Notes: generated by a model from the sequence alone, not told the origin. A stretch of 64,000 nucleotides of DNA from Puccinia triticina (GCF_026914185.1 NC_070558.1:1116001-1180000); one strand, 5' to 3'. Shown: positions 10,230 through 20,623, counted from the stretch's first letter. Translations and numbers: made by a program.

Positions 10230-11036
10230 ATGGATGACAATAACTCAAACCGATTCAGATCATCCTTACCAGACGTTCATATCGCTAGGGTTAGAGAAAT
10301 GGTCGAACCGACAGAAGAAGAACTCGAAGCTGACCCAGAAGCACAAGCAAAACCGGGAAAACTAGTACCCGAAATGAACCACGAGCCCGCACACCTATGG
10401 GAATTAGTCAAAGATTTTCACCAATCAGACAACGAAGCTAACATTTACCTCGTCCAAGCCAAGATTGAAAAATTCCAACAAGACTATAAAACATCGATAT
10501 CCAACCACATCGATAATTTCATAACACTTAAAAACGAATTCTTGAACCGAGGCGGATTTTACGACAAATCCTACCTTGGCAGACGACTGCTCCACTCTCT
10601 ACACGACACTCATATGGCCGAAGTCAGAAACATTCTCCGCACAGTTAAGCCAATCACTAGCCGCGCCGTCATCTCGGCACTCAAACAGTACGAAGACGAA
10701 AACAGCGAATTCAACTTCACTGCAGGCGGAAAAGTCAATGATGGACTCAGCAAACTCAAATTAGCCAGCAACACATTCAAAAAGGAACCTCGAGATCCCA
10801 ACAGACCTAGATGCACACCGACATCCTGCGTTGGCCCACACCCCGCGTCAAAATGTTTCAAAAAACCCGAAAATGCTAAAGCAGAGAAGGAATGGTTTGA
10901 ATCCCGAGGTCTTCTTCCCCCAAAGCAGCGCGCCAATAACACTCAAGTAACCGAATCAGTCACTCAGCCGGTCAACTCAATCCCAGACGCAGCAAATCAT
11001 ACTGTCGTGAATACCGGACCCAAGAAGAAGGAGTAA
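10230..11036 (+). CDS. gag: Copia-1 Gag
   Basis: 268-aa capsid protein starting at ATG 10230 (MDDNNSNRF...), directly after a possible acceptor TTTTCTCCAG. The middle has the helical UBN2-like region of Copia gags. Near the C-terminus there is an atypical zinc knuckle, CTPTSCVGPHPASKC (Cys-x4-Cys-x3-His-x4-Cys instead of x2/x4/x4). The ORF ends in TAA at 11034-11036 with pol following in the same frame, so Pol would need stop-codon readthrough, unless the stop is a recent mutation. Confidence 0.8.
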   Translation: MDDNNSNRFRSSLPDVHIARVREMVEPTEEELEADPEAQAKPGKLVPEMNHEPAHLWELVKDFHQSDNEANIYLVQAKIEKFQQDYKTSISNHIDNFITLKNEFLNRGGFYDKSYLGRRLLHSLHDTHMAEVRNILRTVKPITSRAVISALKQYEDENSEFNFTAGGKVNDGLSKLKLASNTFKKEPRDPNRPRCTPTSCVGPHPASKCFKKPENAKAEKEWFESRGLLPPKQRANNTQVTESVTQPVNSIPDAANHTVVNTGPKKKE

Positions 11037-11060
11037 GTTTTTGCAGCTTTTGGTAACGAA

Positions 11061-14000
11061 GTGAATCTAGTACATCCAAAGTTTGAAGCCATCTGGGACT
11101 CCGGAGCTTCAAATCATATGTTCAACGATTACGTTTTCTTTCACAACGTCAAGAACACGGCCCAAACTCAAGAATCCATCATGACTGCCGGATCTGAAGA
11201 ACTCAAGGTTGAAGCCACGGGCGATGTCATGATAAAAGGAGTTACAATCGATAAATTCACACTCCGAAATTCCCTGTACATACCAGCTCTCAGAAACAAT
11301 CTGATCGCCGCTGGCGCGCTCAAGCAAAAGGGTGCAATCGAGGTTTCCGACCCTAGTGACTCTCAAAAGTTTATTATTGCCTTTGATGATGAAACCTTTC
11401 TTCGAGGCCGATACGTGAACAATTTGATGATCGTCAAGATTGAACCGGTACGAGAAATTTCAACTACTGCTTCAAATGAAAATGACGCTGACTATCAAAC
11501 ATTCAACACAGATCACAATAGATTAGGACACTTGAACCCCTCATATCTAAGGAAAACCCTAGACGACAGCTCTACAAAAACCGAATCATGTGAAACATGC
11601 CGAATGAGTAAATCCACCAAACTCCCATTCTCCGGTACTAAGCCGTATTCTCAGTTCCCTCTAGACAACATACATATTGATCTCAGCGGAATAATTAGAG
11701 CGCCTTGTATCTTCAATCATTCCTATTTTATGTTAATTGTCGATGAATATACTCGTATGGTTTTTATTATTTTTCTGAAATCAAAAACAAAGGAAGAGGT
11801 CTTCGAAGCAATAAACTCATTCATAACCAAAGCTGAGAGACATTGCAAGAGAAAAGTTAAAATGATCACTACCAATGGAGGCAGCGAGTTCATCAATTCT
11901 CTATTGATTCCTTTTTGCGAAACCCTTGGTATCGTCAAGAACACAACTGCTCCTTACACACCGCAACAGAACGGATTGGTCAAGCGTTTCATGCGCACCA
12001 TCTCAACTAAAGCCAGATCGTTGATGTTGCAAAGTGGAGTCCCTACACGATACTGGAGCCTTGCATGCGACGCCGCAGTCTTCATACAAAACAGGATATT
12101 CAACAGATCAAGGAACGGTAAACCAGAGTGCGCTTATGAGTTATGGTACAATCACAAACCGAATCTTAAATACATCAGAACCTTTGGATGCTTAGCGTAT
12201 ATTCATAATCGCAGAGAGATAAGGGACAACAAATTCAGCCCAACATCTCGAAAAGGCTTCCTTGTTGGTTTTGATGAATTCAATCAAAATTACCTAATTT
12301 TTGACTACGAAAACCATCGCGTCATTAACACGCATGATGTCACCTTCGATGAAGAAATTTTTCCCGAGAGAGGCGACAAAGAACCCAACGAATTCTTGAT
12401 TGAACCCAATACTGAAGATCAACCGACCGGATCACCTGAAAATGTTCCCATTGAATCCGCTTCAGACTCCGATTCCTCGGACAACAGTCCAACAAATACT
12501 TCACCAAATCAACCAGAAGAAATTAGCTCAAATACCCCAAGACTCAAGGTGATCCCACCAAAACCACCAATCAACCATCCGGACCACCCAAACTATATTC
12601 AAAGATCAACCCGTATCAGTCAACTTCCAAGACGTGCATATCTCGTTGAAGGCAAAATCAAGGATGAAGCGGATAAGTATGAAGACCCAAAATTCGAGCC
12701 GAAGAAATTCAAAGACCTGCAACTATTGAAATTCAAGTCAAGATGGTTGGAGGCATGCAATAAAGAGATTGAAGGCATGAAGTCTAAACATGTCTACAGC
12801 TTAACTCCTCGCCCTCGGAACCGCAAGGTAATTAAAGGCCGTTGGGTATTCAAAGTCAAGACAATTCCTGACGGTAGCATCTCAAAATACAAAGCTCGTT
12901 TCGTCGCTAAAGGATACACTCAAGAAGAAGGGGTCAACTACGATCAAACCTTCTCTCCGACAGGCAAGCCTTCATCCCTAAGACTGATTGTCGCACTGGC
13001 AGCACAGAAAAACTGGATCATTGAGCAAATGGATGCTGTGGCTGCTTTTCTAAACAGTGATCTCGATGAGGAGATATACATGGAACAACCGGAAGGTTTC
13101 GAACAAGGCGGAAAGGAGAAAGTATGGCGTTTGCACAAATCGATTTACGGACTGAAGCAATCGGCCCGCTTGTGGCACCTCGAGGTGGAAAAATTTCTCA
13201 AAACAATAGGATTCATCAAGACTGAAGCCGACTCTTGTGTTTTCTATCGATGCCGGAACGGCAAAGAAAGCATTCTATATCTACATGTAGACGACATGAT
13301 AATCACAGGAGACGAGATATCTTCTGTGAAAAACGAGATCAAACAGCGCTGGGCAATGGAAGACTTAGGAGTCGCGAAGTTTGCAGTTGGGATTGAAATA
13401 GATCGGGACGAGATTGGTAATTACTCATTACACCAGAAAGGAATGATCAAGCATGTCCTGGAGAAGTTCAATATGTCAAATTGCCGACCCACCAGCACAC
13501 CTTTTGGATACAACACAAAGCTAACCAAGTCATCCGAAGAAGATTCGCTCGCATTCACAAAACAAAATCAACAATATCGCAAAGCCGTAGGATCGCTGAT
13601 GTATATCGCAATTTGCACAAGGCCCGATATTAGTTTCGCGGTAGGCGTCCTATCAAGATTCCTGGAGAGGCCAAATCAACAGCACTGGGACGCCTTTATT
13701 CATGTACTCCGATATTTAAAGTCAACTATTAATCTTCAAATCAAATACAGGTCAAAGCGGGTGAAAGATCTATCAGCGAATCCAAGTTGGACATTTCCGG
13801 AAATTGCAAGCGATGCCGATTGGGCGGGAGATAAATCTACTCTCCGGTCTACTACCGGATATGTGTTCAAATTCATGGACGGAGCCATTAGCTGGAGAAG
13901 TCAACTTCAACCAACCGTCGCACTATCATCCACCGAAGCAGAATATCGCGCAATAACGGAAGCCGGTCAAGAGGCACTATGGTTAACCAAGCTCATGAAG

Positions 14001-14285
14001 GAACTGAATATTCCCGTCCAAGTTCCCCTTGAAATGATTTGCGATAATCTCAGCGCAATCCATCTAGCACAGAACCCGGTCCATCACGGACGCGTAAAAC
14101 ACGTAGCCATCGAACATCATTGGATCCGCGAACACGTTCACGCGGGCACCTTCAAAATGAAACACGTTTACACTTCCAACATGATCGCCGACATTCTCAC
14201 CAAAAATCTAGGAAAAACCCCATTCATCAAATTCCGAAATATGATTGGATTATCGGATGCCGTTCAAATTGAGGGGGACTGTTGA
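11061..14285 (+). CDS. pol: Copia-1 Pol polyprotein (PR-INT-RT-RH)
   Basis: Open 1074-codon polyprotein in frame with gag across TAA 11034-11036; coding continuity begins at 11037. Protease WDSGASNHM (residues 12-20); GAG-pre-integrase HNRLGHLN ... CETCRMSK (about 150-190); integrase core about 200-360; reverse transcriptase about 590-830 with DAVAAFLN and LHVDDMIITG; RNase H about 930-1060 with SDADWAG and SSTEAEYRA. The integrase keeps its first Asp (HIDLSG), but the second is Asn (TTNGGSEF) and the catalytic Glu is Lys (NGLVKRF), so strand transfer should be lost although the ORF is intact. The stop lies just beyond the start of the 3' LTR (14280). Confidence 0.88.
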   Translation: MNLVHPKFEAIWDSGASNHMFNDYVFFHNVKNTAQTQESIMTAGSEELKVEATGDVMIKGVTIDKFTLRNSLYIPALRNNLIAAGALKQKGAIEVSDPSDSQKFIIAFDDETFLRGRYVNNLMIVKIEPVREISTTASNENDADYQTFNTDHNRLGHLNPSYLRKTLDDSSTKTESCETCRMSKSTKLPFSGTKPYSQFPLDNIHIDLSGIIRAPCIFNHSYFMLIVDEYTRMVFIIFLKSKTKEEVFEAINSFITKAERHCKRKVKMITTNGGSEFINSLLIPFCETLGIVKNTTAPYTPQQNGLVKRFMRTISTKARSLMLQSGVPTRYWSLACDAAVFIQNRIFNRSRNGKPECAYELWYNHKPNLKYIRTFGCLAYIHNRREIRDNKFSPTSRKGFLVGFDEFNQNYLIFDYENHRVINTHDVTFDEEIFPERGDKEPNEFLIEPNTEDQPTGSPENVPIESASDSDSSDNSPTNTSPNQPEEISSNTPRLKVIPPKPPINHPDHPNYIQRSTRISQLPRRAYLVEGKIKDEADKYEDPKFEPKKFKDLQLLKFKSRWLEACNKEIEGMKSKHVYSLTPRPRNRKVIKGRWVFKVKTIPDGSISKYKARFVAKGYTQEEGVNYDQTFSPTGKPSSLRLIVALAAQKNWIIEQMDAVAAFLNSDLDEEIYMEQPEGFEQGGKEKVWRLHKSIYGLKQSARLWHLEVEKFLKTIGFIKTEADSCVFYRCRNGKESILYLHVDDMIITGDEISSVKNEIKQRWAMEDLGVAKFAVGIEIDRDEIGNYSLHQKGMIKHVLEKFNMSNCRPTSTPFGYNTKLTKSSEEDSLAFTKQNQQYRKAVGSLMYIAICTRPDISFAVGVLSRFLERPNQQHWDAFIHVLRYLKSTINLQIKYRSKRVKDLSANPSWTFPEIASDADWAGDKSTLRSTTGYVFKFMDGAISWRSQLQPTVALSSTEAEYRAITEAGQEALWLTKLMKELNIPVQVPLEMICDNLSAIHLAQNPVHHGRVKHVAIEHHWIREHVHAGTFKMKHVYTSNMIADILTKNLGKTPFIKFRNMIGLSDAVQIEGDC

Positions 14286-15167
14286 AATACATATAATTTT
14301 TGCGCGACTCCGCGTACCAATTATATACGCAGCAAAGCCAATTTTCACTCGCATCCGGAAAAGTACCGGTCGTAACCCTAACCTAATTGATCTGTCCCCC
14401 ACCGTCAAAACCAAGCTCAAGCGAACAACCGGACTGGTCTCTTCTTCACGCGTTTACAATATCAAAGTGAAGAAGAGACTAGTAAGCAACCCCCTTTCTC
14501 ATCATATCCCGAAAAACTCATCATCAAGACAACACAACTGAAAACATCTTCTATCTACCTTATTCCTTCTTCCCTCTCTATATCAAACACAATCACAGAC
14601 TAAAAACTCTTGCGCGTCCTTCACCATAAAAAAACCAAAAACCAAAAACAATCCTGCGTTATCGCAGGTAGGCCTTTCCCATTTATCAACCTCACTGTTC
14701 TTAACTTATTTTCTAATCAATGTTTCTTATTATCTTTTATTTCTCAATTATTCTATTTTTGTTAGGTGTGTTATTGCTGGGAGTCTGAATCGCTGTTGTC
14801 GTTGTTGCTTACCAATACAAAACTGCTGTCACCATAGGTTCGCTTATCTTTTCTTACATTATTATTGTTGTTATCATTGAAATAAAATTCACGCGTTTAC
14901 AATATCAAAGTGAAGAAGAGACTAACTAAAAACTCTTGCGCGTCCTTCACCATAAAAAACCAAAAACCAAAAACAATCCTGCGTTATCGCAGGTGTGTTA
15001 TTGCTGGGAGTCTGAATCACTGTCGTCGTTGTTGCTTACCGATACAAAACTGCTGTCACCATAGGTGTGTTATTGCTGGGAGTCTGAATCACTGTCGTCG
15101 TTGTTGCTTACCGATACAAAACTGCTGTCACCATAGGTTCTCTCTCTGGATTATACTAAAAATTACA
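14280..15167 (+). mobile_element. Copia-1 3' LTR with unspliced and spliced leader copies
   Basis: 888 nt, TGTTGAAATAC to AAAATTACA, followed by TSD CCGGT. Contains intron A (14482-14598), intron B (14668-14765), exon 3 (14766-14837), then a second leader copy in which both introns are missing (junctions 14924/14925 and 14992/14993). Exon 3 then appears twice head to tail (14993-15064 and 15065-15136, 72 nt each), before the terminus TTCTCTCTCTGG...TTACA. Confidence 0.88.
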
Positions 15168-15172
15168 CCGGT

Positions 15173-15971
15173 GTGAAAAAGTGCATCCGCTTTAAGCGGG
15201 AAACTTCCTCCGCCCAATCATTGTTACCCGCCTCACCACACGACATCTATTTCCTCTGTGGTGGGCAGGCCGAGCAGTTGGGGAACAAGCACCAAGGGAG
15301 GTGACAGCGCGGACCATCTCACAATACCTCTTTGGCCTGAAGGCCTGGCACATATACCACGACATGCGGTACCCATACGAGTCAGCCGCAAAAGTAGTCG
15401 TGATAATCCGGTCCTCAGCCTGGCTAGATGCCGCCTCAACCGCCCGAACACCCAAGACGGCGATACAAATTCACCACCTACTCTACCTGGCAAGTCGCTC
15501 GAGGGGGAGCTCCCCTTTCAACTCGGCACTTTTGGACCTGGCAGTAGTGGCGTTCTGGGGGATGGCCCGGCTAGCCGAGCTAACCTACACTGTAAGCAAA
15601 GGGCACCCCCCCAAGGCTGCTGCCCTCTTAGCACGGGACGCTATGCTCCACACATCACCGGTGTCCAACCTCCCGACCTGCGTGACCCTTAGCTATTCAG
15701 CTACTCCAACGGTTCAAGCCGCCTCAACTTGACTCGCCCCGCCATGGTGCAGGCCTTCCAAGCCCTCTTGCAAGCCGGAGGTTTCCACGGCCTCTCAGGC
15801 CACTCGTTTAGGGTTGGGGGCGCATCTCTCCGCCACGCTCTAGGAGTCCCCGTACCCCAGATCTGCCGACTAGGCAGATGGACGTCTAGCGGCTACGAGT
15901 TGTATATCCGACACTGCTCTCCGGCGGAGAAGGCCTCCGCCTTATCCATCTTAACCAACTCTCTCCTTTAG
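15173..15971 (+). pseudogene. Tyrosine recombinase of a DIRS/Ngaro- or Crypton-like element
   Basis: Continuation of the element split by Copia-1. It starts GVKKCIRFKR and has TISQYLFGLKAWHIYHD near 15310. The tyrosine-recombinase tetrad can be read: Arg in GMARLAELTY (about 15560), His-x-x-Arg in GHSFRVGGAS (about 15800), and Tyr in YELYIRH (about 15895). At least one frame change (between about 15245 and 15300, and before 15729) breaks it. With the RNase H fragment upstream, a YR retrotransposon is more likely than a Crypton. Downstream, GGGCCTACCTAATGT (16051-16065) and ACATTAGGCCC (16098-16108) form an inverted repeat that may be part of the element's terminal structure. Confidence 0.65.
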
Positions 15972-16209
15972 TAATTTGTGTGTGGTCGAATTCATCCTGT
16001 CTCCTTTACCCATAAGGAATCATTTCGTTTAGTCACCTTCTTAGAGTAATGGGCCTACCTAATGTCTCAGGCTCTCAGAAGCCGAGGTTTGGGGCTTACA
16101 TTAGGCCCTCCTCAAAGAAGCCTTCGGCTAAGCGCTCAAGCTGTCTCGCGGAGGACTGGCCACTCGCCGCCTGACGCGCAATGTGCGCGCAGACGCGCTG
16201 GGCAGAAAG

Positions 16210-17104
16210 CTATGGTAATCCCACGCCTTGCCCAGCCTCGAGGGGCCGCCTCACGCAGTTGACCCACACATTGGGCGGCCTGGAGCCGCTCACAGCAATG
16301 TGACGCTTGGGTCGCCCTAGGAGGTCAAGCATAGGGAACCCCCCATGGCTTGACGCTCCGAACAATGTACAGCTAAAGGCGCCGCTCTCATGGATCAACG
16401 AGCTGAAAGCAATAGGTAATTTTGAAGGGATGGCTTTTGTTGGAGAGGGGACTGCCAACATCAGTCGCTGGACCTTCTTAAAATTGCTTCCAACACTAAG
16501 GGATGGCGAGGAGGGGGACTCCAGCGCTTCCTTAGCCAAATGATCCGCTAATTCATTGCCCGCAATGTCTCTGTGGCCTGGGCACCAAAAAAATGATATT
16601 TTCAATCCTTCAGGGAACTCGGAGAGAGCATGATCAATTTGCATAAACAGGTCCTGTCCCGGTCTGGGCGCCGCTGGATCCTTGGTCCTGATGATGACGC
16701 CTTGATTGTTGACAAAGATCAAAAGGTTTTGGTGTCTCAAAGCCACAAAAAGTTTCTTGGCCAGCCCAAGAGCCGCCAAGATCCCCTCTGTCTCACTCTT
16801 GTGGTTTGAGACAAGTTGCCTTACTCCCTAGTGAGTATGTGCTAAAGCTATTGGCCTCAATGCAGACTGCCGCTCCCGCCCCTCCTTTCTCTGGGTGAAA
16901 CAACCCATCACTGAAAACCAACAATGTCCCCGGATGCAAAGCAAGAGACAAAACTAAAGACTTAACAGAGGATATTGCCTTGTCTTTTGACAACCCAAGA
17001 TTCAAGTATTCCAGCCCCCTTGATGGGGTTCTCCCGAACTCGAAAGAGAGAGAGATGGTCTCTGGATCCTTGGCCATTGCCTGATCCACCAAGTCCGCTG
17101 CCAA
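16210..17104 (-). pseudogene. LINE RNase H domain
   Basis: Minus-strand reading begins LLVFSDGLFHPEKGGAGAA (first catalytic Asp) at about 16990, changes frame near 16795, and continues SETEGILAALGLAKK ... IFVNNQGVI ... CPGHRDIAGNELADHLAKEA. The last Asp region is intact, but the block that is normally DN(Q) reads NNQ, another Asp-to-Asn change. The 3' tail beyond LAKEA is not recognisable. It belongs to the reverse transcriptase at 18.5-19.9 kb, separated by an inserted LTR. Confidence 0.65.
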
Positions 17105-17167
17105 GCCATTTCACACCGAATCAGCAAATCTAGCCGTGGAATTGGCCCTGCTTGATAGGATGAATGT

Positions 17168-18197
17168 TGTGGTATGCTTTATGGTTGCCCATCTAAGCCC
17201 ATTTCAAAATTTCCTTTTTTCTCATATGTACACTCACAAATCAACCAATACGGCGGCACCACTGGATTCTACGGCCAAAACTACACAGGACACCATGGAC
17301 AACACATCTTACACCCCTCTGGACCACCAGTTAAAACCCTTTCAAGACATCATCAGCCAGTTTCACACACACAAACACCATACTCAGGTCATGTAATCCG
17401 TTACATGAACCACACTTACCCAGGACATGTAATCCGTTACATGGACCACCCTGACAGCTTGTCTAAACCTTTACATATACTTTACCTCATCAGCTGCACT
17501 CATTTCATTGTGCTATGCACATGTCATGCAGTGTCATGCAGTGTTATGCACACTTGATGCAGGCTTATACAGTCTTATGCAGGTGCATGCAGACTAGTGT
17601 AATAGGGGCTGCAGTCTGACAGTTGACAGATGACATCATTTGACAGGCCAGGCCAGCTAAAACATCTCACCTCCTATTTTTCACTAGCTAAATTTGCTCA
17701 TATGACATCATGACCTCATGTGACCTGTCAACCACCAGCCAAAATACCTCATTGTAGTCTTCAGGGCAGCTAAAACCCCTCATTCTCTTGTTCCCCTGGA
17801 GCTAAAATGTCTCACTCTTTTCTATTTAAGGAGGCTCTCCTCCCCCCAGTTGTAATTTCTCTCAGCAAACTACTTGGACTCAGCTTACCCCATAACAGTA
17901 CAACACTTGCTCACTCTACAGTATTAGCCCCACTCTATATTGTGGTTATAAAACCCTCACATACAAATTACAACCTCATTACAACATTTACTCATCAGCT
18001 ACATCACCATAACCCTTAAGCCACCTGCTCAAAGTAGGCTATCTTTTGATACACCTCCACTATCACTACATAAACCTTCCAATCGTAGATTGGGGGGCTT
18101 GTTTTAGTTTCTAGTGACCCATGAAAGGCAGAGGTAACCTCATTCATCCCTTTCCACACTCAGCAAAAGGTTCTCAGGAACACTTTTGAACTGTACA
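17168..18197 (+). mobile_element. Diverged LTR of the 987-nt family, inside the LINE
   Basis: Reverse-complement relative of the LTRs at 22.74-23.72 and 25.81-26.80 kb. Shared blocks include TGTGGTA at the start, GGATTCTACGGCCAA (about 17269), a TATA-like CTATTTAAGGAGGCTCTCC near 17822, and, on the minus strand near 18190-18100, CCTTTTGCTGA...CTCTGCC. It ends CTGTACA. About 1030 nt; no clear target duplication. It separates the LINE reverse transcriptase from its RNase H. Confidence 0.5.
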
Positions 18198-18498
18198 ACA
18201 TTTGGACCGTGTTGTTAGCTTTGACTGTGATCAATTTCCTATAAAAGAAAGAGAAGCTAGTCCTTATAGCCTCCTGTTGGAAACCTGGAGCCGTGGATCT
18301 CAATTGGATGATAGCGTTCGACGTTGAGCAAAAAACCTACAACATGAATATGGCTGCCACTCCAGTCTGTCCAATTTGGTAGCTAGGGCAGCTTACCTTC
18401 CCTCTGTTTGGACCCGTGGCCCACAGCGCTGCTCCATAGGTCAACCTGGGTAAAAGAAGAGTTTTTATCAGCCTCACACGGTCCACCTCCCTGGAACC

Positions 18499-19877
18499 CT
18501 ATCTAGTATTTCCAAAAATCCTTAGCTGATTCATTGTTCTGTGATCTTTCTCCTCCAAAGCCTTAAAATTCCTGTTGAAGAGCATCTTCCTGTCCAGCCA
18601 CACTCCAAGCCACTTGACTTCGCACATCAATGGTAGTCTTTGAGCACAAAAAACAAACTCCCCCTTGGGTGGTTTACCTTTGGTCAACCACAAGAACTGC
18701 GCCTTGGCCTGGTCAAAGATTGCTCCGTGGGTTTCACCCCATTGGAGAGATCAAAGAACCTCCTTGGCAAGCCCCTCCATAGTTGCTGCCGCTGTCTGCG
18801 CCAATACCAAATGCACAACATTGTCTACATAGCCGATTGACACTGTGTCCAGGGAAGTGGAAAAACATTGATTCAGCAAAAAAAAAGTATAATATGTAGA
18901 GTATCACTGACAAAGGGGAACCCTGTGGTAAGCCAATCTGGATAGGGAACACCTCCAACATGAAGTCATCAAGTCTTATGGTGGTTGACCTGTCTTTCAA
19001 AAAGTCTGCAATGATCATTACCAGGTATGTAGGGCATTTCATTTGGAAAAGATAATGGATGAGCCTCTTTGGGTGCACCAAGGGATAGGCGGACTTCATG
19101 TCCAGAAAAAAGCCCAGCCACCACTTTACCCTCTTGCCACTTGGATTTAACCCAGTGCTTGAGTGCAAACAGAGATTCCTCTGTCCCTGAGCCTTTCCTA
19201 CCGCCAAAATGCCCTTCCGCCAGGACTCCCAACTCCTCTGCCCATGCAGTGATCCACCTGGCCCCAATCAGCTCAAATAGCTTCTCCATGGTGCTGAGCA
19301 GAGCAATTGGTCGATACGCCGAGGGATTGGTGTAATCAGGCTTGCCATGCTTCCTGATGATAGCTGTTACAGCAACCTTCCAGATTGTTGGAAATTTGCT
19401 CTTCATTAGTATATTGTTATACAGGCTTGTTAGGTTTCCCGCAATGTGGTCAGAGAGAGACTTAAGAAGTTCATTAGCAATGCCATCTATGCCCAGCGCC
19501 TTCTTTGGTCTGATTCTCTGGATCGCCAAATGGATTTCCGCAACCGTCACTGGCGGTTAGCTGACAAAACAAACTGAGAGCTTAAAATGAGTGTCTTCCA
19601 AGTCAATAGGTACATTAGTGACCGAAGTCCCTCTGAAGAGAAGCTCAGCTTGTTTGTCCTTATTGTGGACAATAGAACCATCCGGGCCGCGGAGCCGTAG
19701 CACCTCTCCTCCTGCTGACTTGGTAGTGGAGCGCAGGACTTGGTACAAATTGCCTTCCGAGGGATCCTGTGGCAACCTACTCAAACTTTGCTGTTTGAGG
19801 GTTACAACCAAAGAGAGAAAATAATCATTCCATTGCCAACAACATTCACAAGCTTCAGGAGACTTAGCTAGTAGCAT
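18499..19877 (-). pseudogene. LINE reverse transcriptase, frameshifted
   Basis: Minus-strand fragments of a non-LTR reverse transcriptase. 19877-19557 is the pre-RT region, ending in an in-frame TAA (19557-19559). 19550-18969 has KALGIDGIANELLK (fingers) and AYRPIALLSTMEKLFE. After a frame change at a T run near 19120, FFLDMKSAYPLVH and IGLPQGSPLSVILY follow. The catalytic box reads GYVDN instead of GYVDD (about 18830). A thumb-like piece, WLTKGKPPKGEF...VKWLGVWLD, reaches 18499. The 5' side abuts the 28-bp minisatellite, so endonuclease and ORF1 are missing. Confidence 0.75.
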
Positions 19878-19889
19878 CCACCGCCTGGT

Positions 19890-20623
19890 GGCACACTCCT
19901 ATAACGGAGTGTGCTTTGGCACACTCCTATAACGGAGTGTGCTTTGGCACACTCCTATAACGGAGTGTGCTTTGGCACACTCCTATAACGGAGTGTGCTT
20001 TGGCACACTCCTATAACGGAGTGTGCTTTGGCACACTCCTATAACGGAGTGTGCTTTGGCACACTCCTATAACGGAGTGTGCTTTGGCACACTCCTATAA
20101 CGGAGTGTGCTTTGGCACACTCCTATAACGGAGTGTGCTTTGGCACACTCCTATAACGGAGTGTGCTTTGGCACACTCCTATAACGGAGTGTGCTTTGGC
20201 ACACTCCTATAACGGAGTGTGCTTTGGCACACTCCTATAACGGAGTGTGCTTTGGCACACTCCTATAACGGAGTGTGCTTTGGCACACTCCTATAACAGA
20301 GTGTGCTTTGGCACACTCCTATAACAGAGTGTGCTTTGGCACACTCCTATAACAGAGTGTGCTTTGGCACACTCCTATAACAGAGTGTGCTTTGGCACAC
20401 TCCTATAACAGAGTGTGCTTTGGCACACTCCTATAACAGAGTGTGCTTTGGCACACTCCTATAACAGAGTGTGCTTTGGCACACTCCTATAACAGAGTGT
20501 GCTTTGGCACACTCCTATAACAGAGTGTGCTTTGGCACACTCCTATAACAGAGTGTGCTTTGGCACACTCCTATAACAGAGTGTGCTTTGGCACACTCCT
20601 ATAACAATTACAGAGTGTGCTTT
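19890..20623. repeat. 28-bp palindromic minisatellite, 26 copies
   Basis: Tandem array of GGCACACTCCTATAAC followed by GGAGTGTGCTTT. Each unit is a hairpin: 9-bp arms GCACACTCC/GGAGTGTGC around TATAAC. The first 14 units have CGGAG; the next 11 have CAGAG, which breaks the innermost pair; the last carries an AATTA insertion. The units are otherwise identical, indicating recent expansion in two blocks. Confidence 0.95.

Larger units (their letters stand above)
9465..15167 (+). mobile_element. Copia-1 LTR retrotransposon
   Basis: Ty1/Copia element with 5-bp target duplication CCGGT (9460-9464 and 15168-15172), inserted in a tyrosine-recombinase gene. Order: 5' LTR, gag (10230-11036), pol (PR-INT-RT-RH, 11061-14285), polypurine tract GAGGGGGAC (14271-14279), 3' LTR (14280-15167). 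Gag and pol are in one frame, separated by a single TAA. The 5' LTR lacks the terminal sequence present at the end of the 3' LTR and has no recognisable primer-binding site. Both LTRs contain leader segments duplicated in spliced form. Confidence 0.9.

Noticed and set aside
11030..11046. Micro-intron GTAAGT...GCAG between Copia-1 gag and pol
   Set aside because: Only about 14 nt, far too short to be spliced; an in-frame stop is the simpler reading.
19890..20623. CRISPR-like regular repeat array
   Set aside because: Units are directly tandem with no unique spacers, and the context is eukaryotic. It is a minisatellite.
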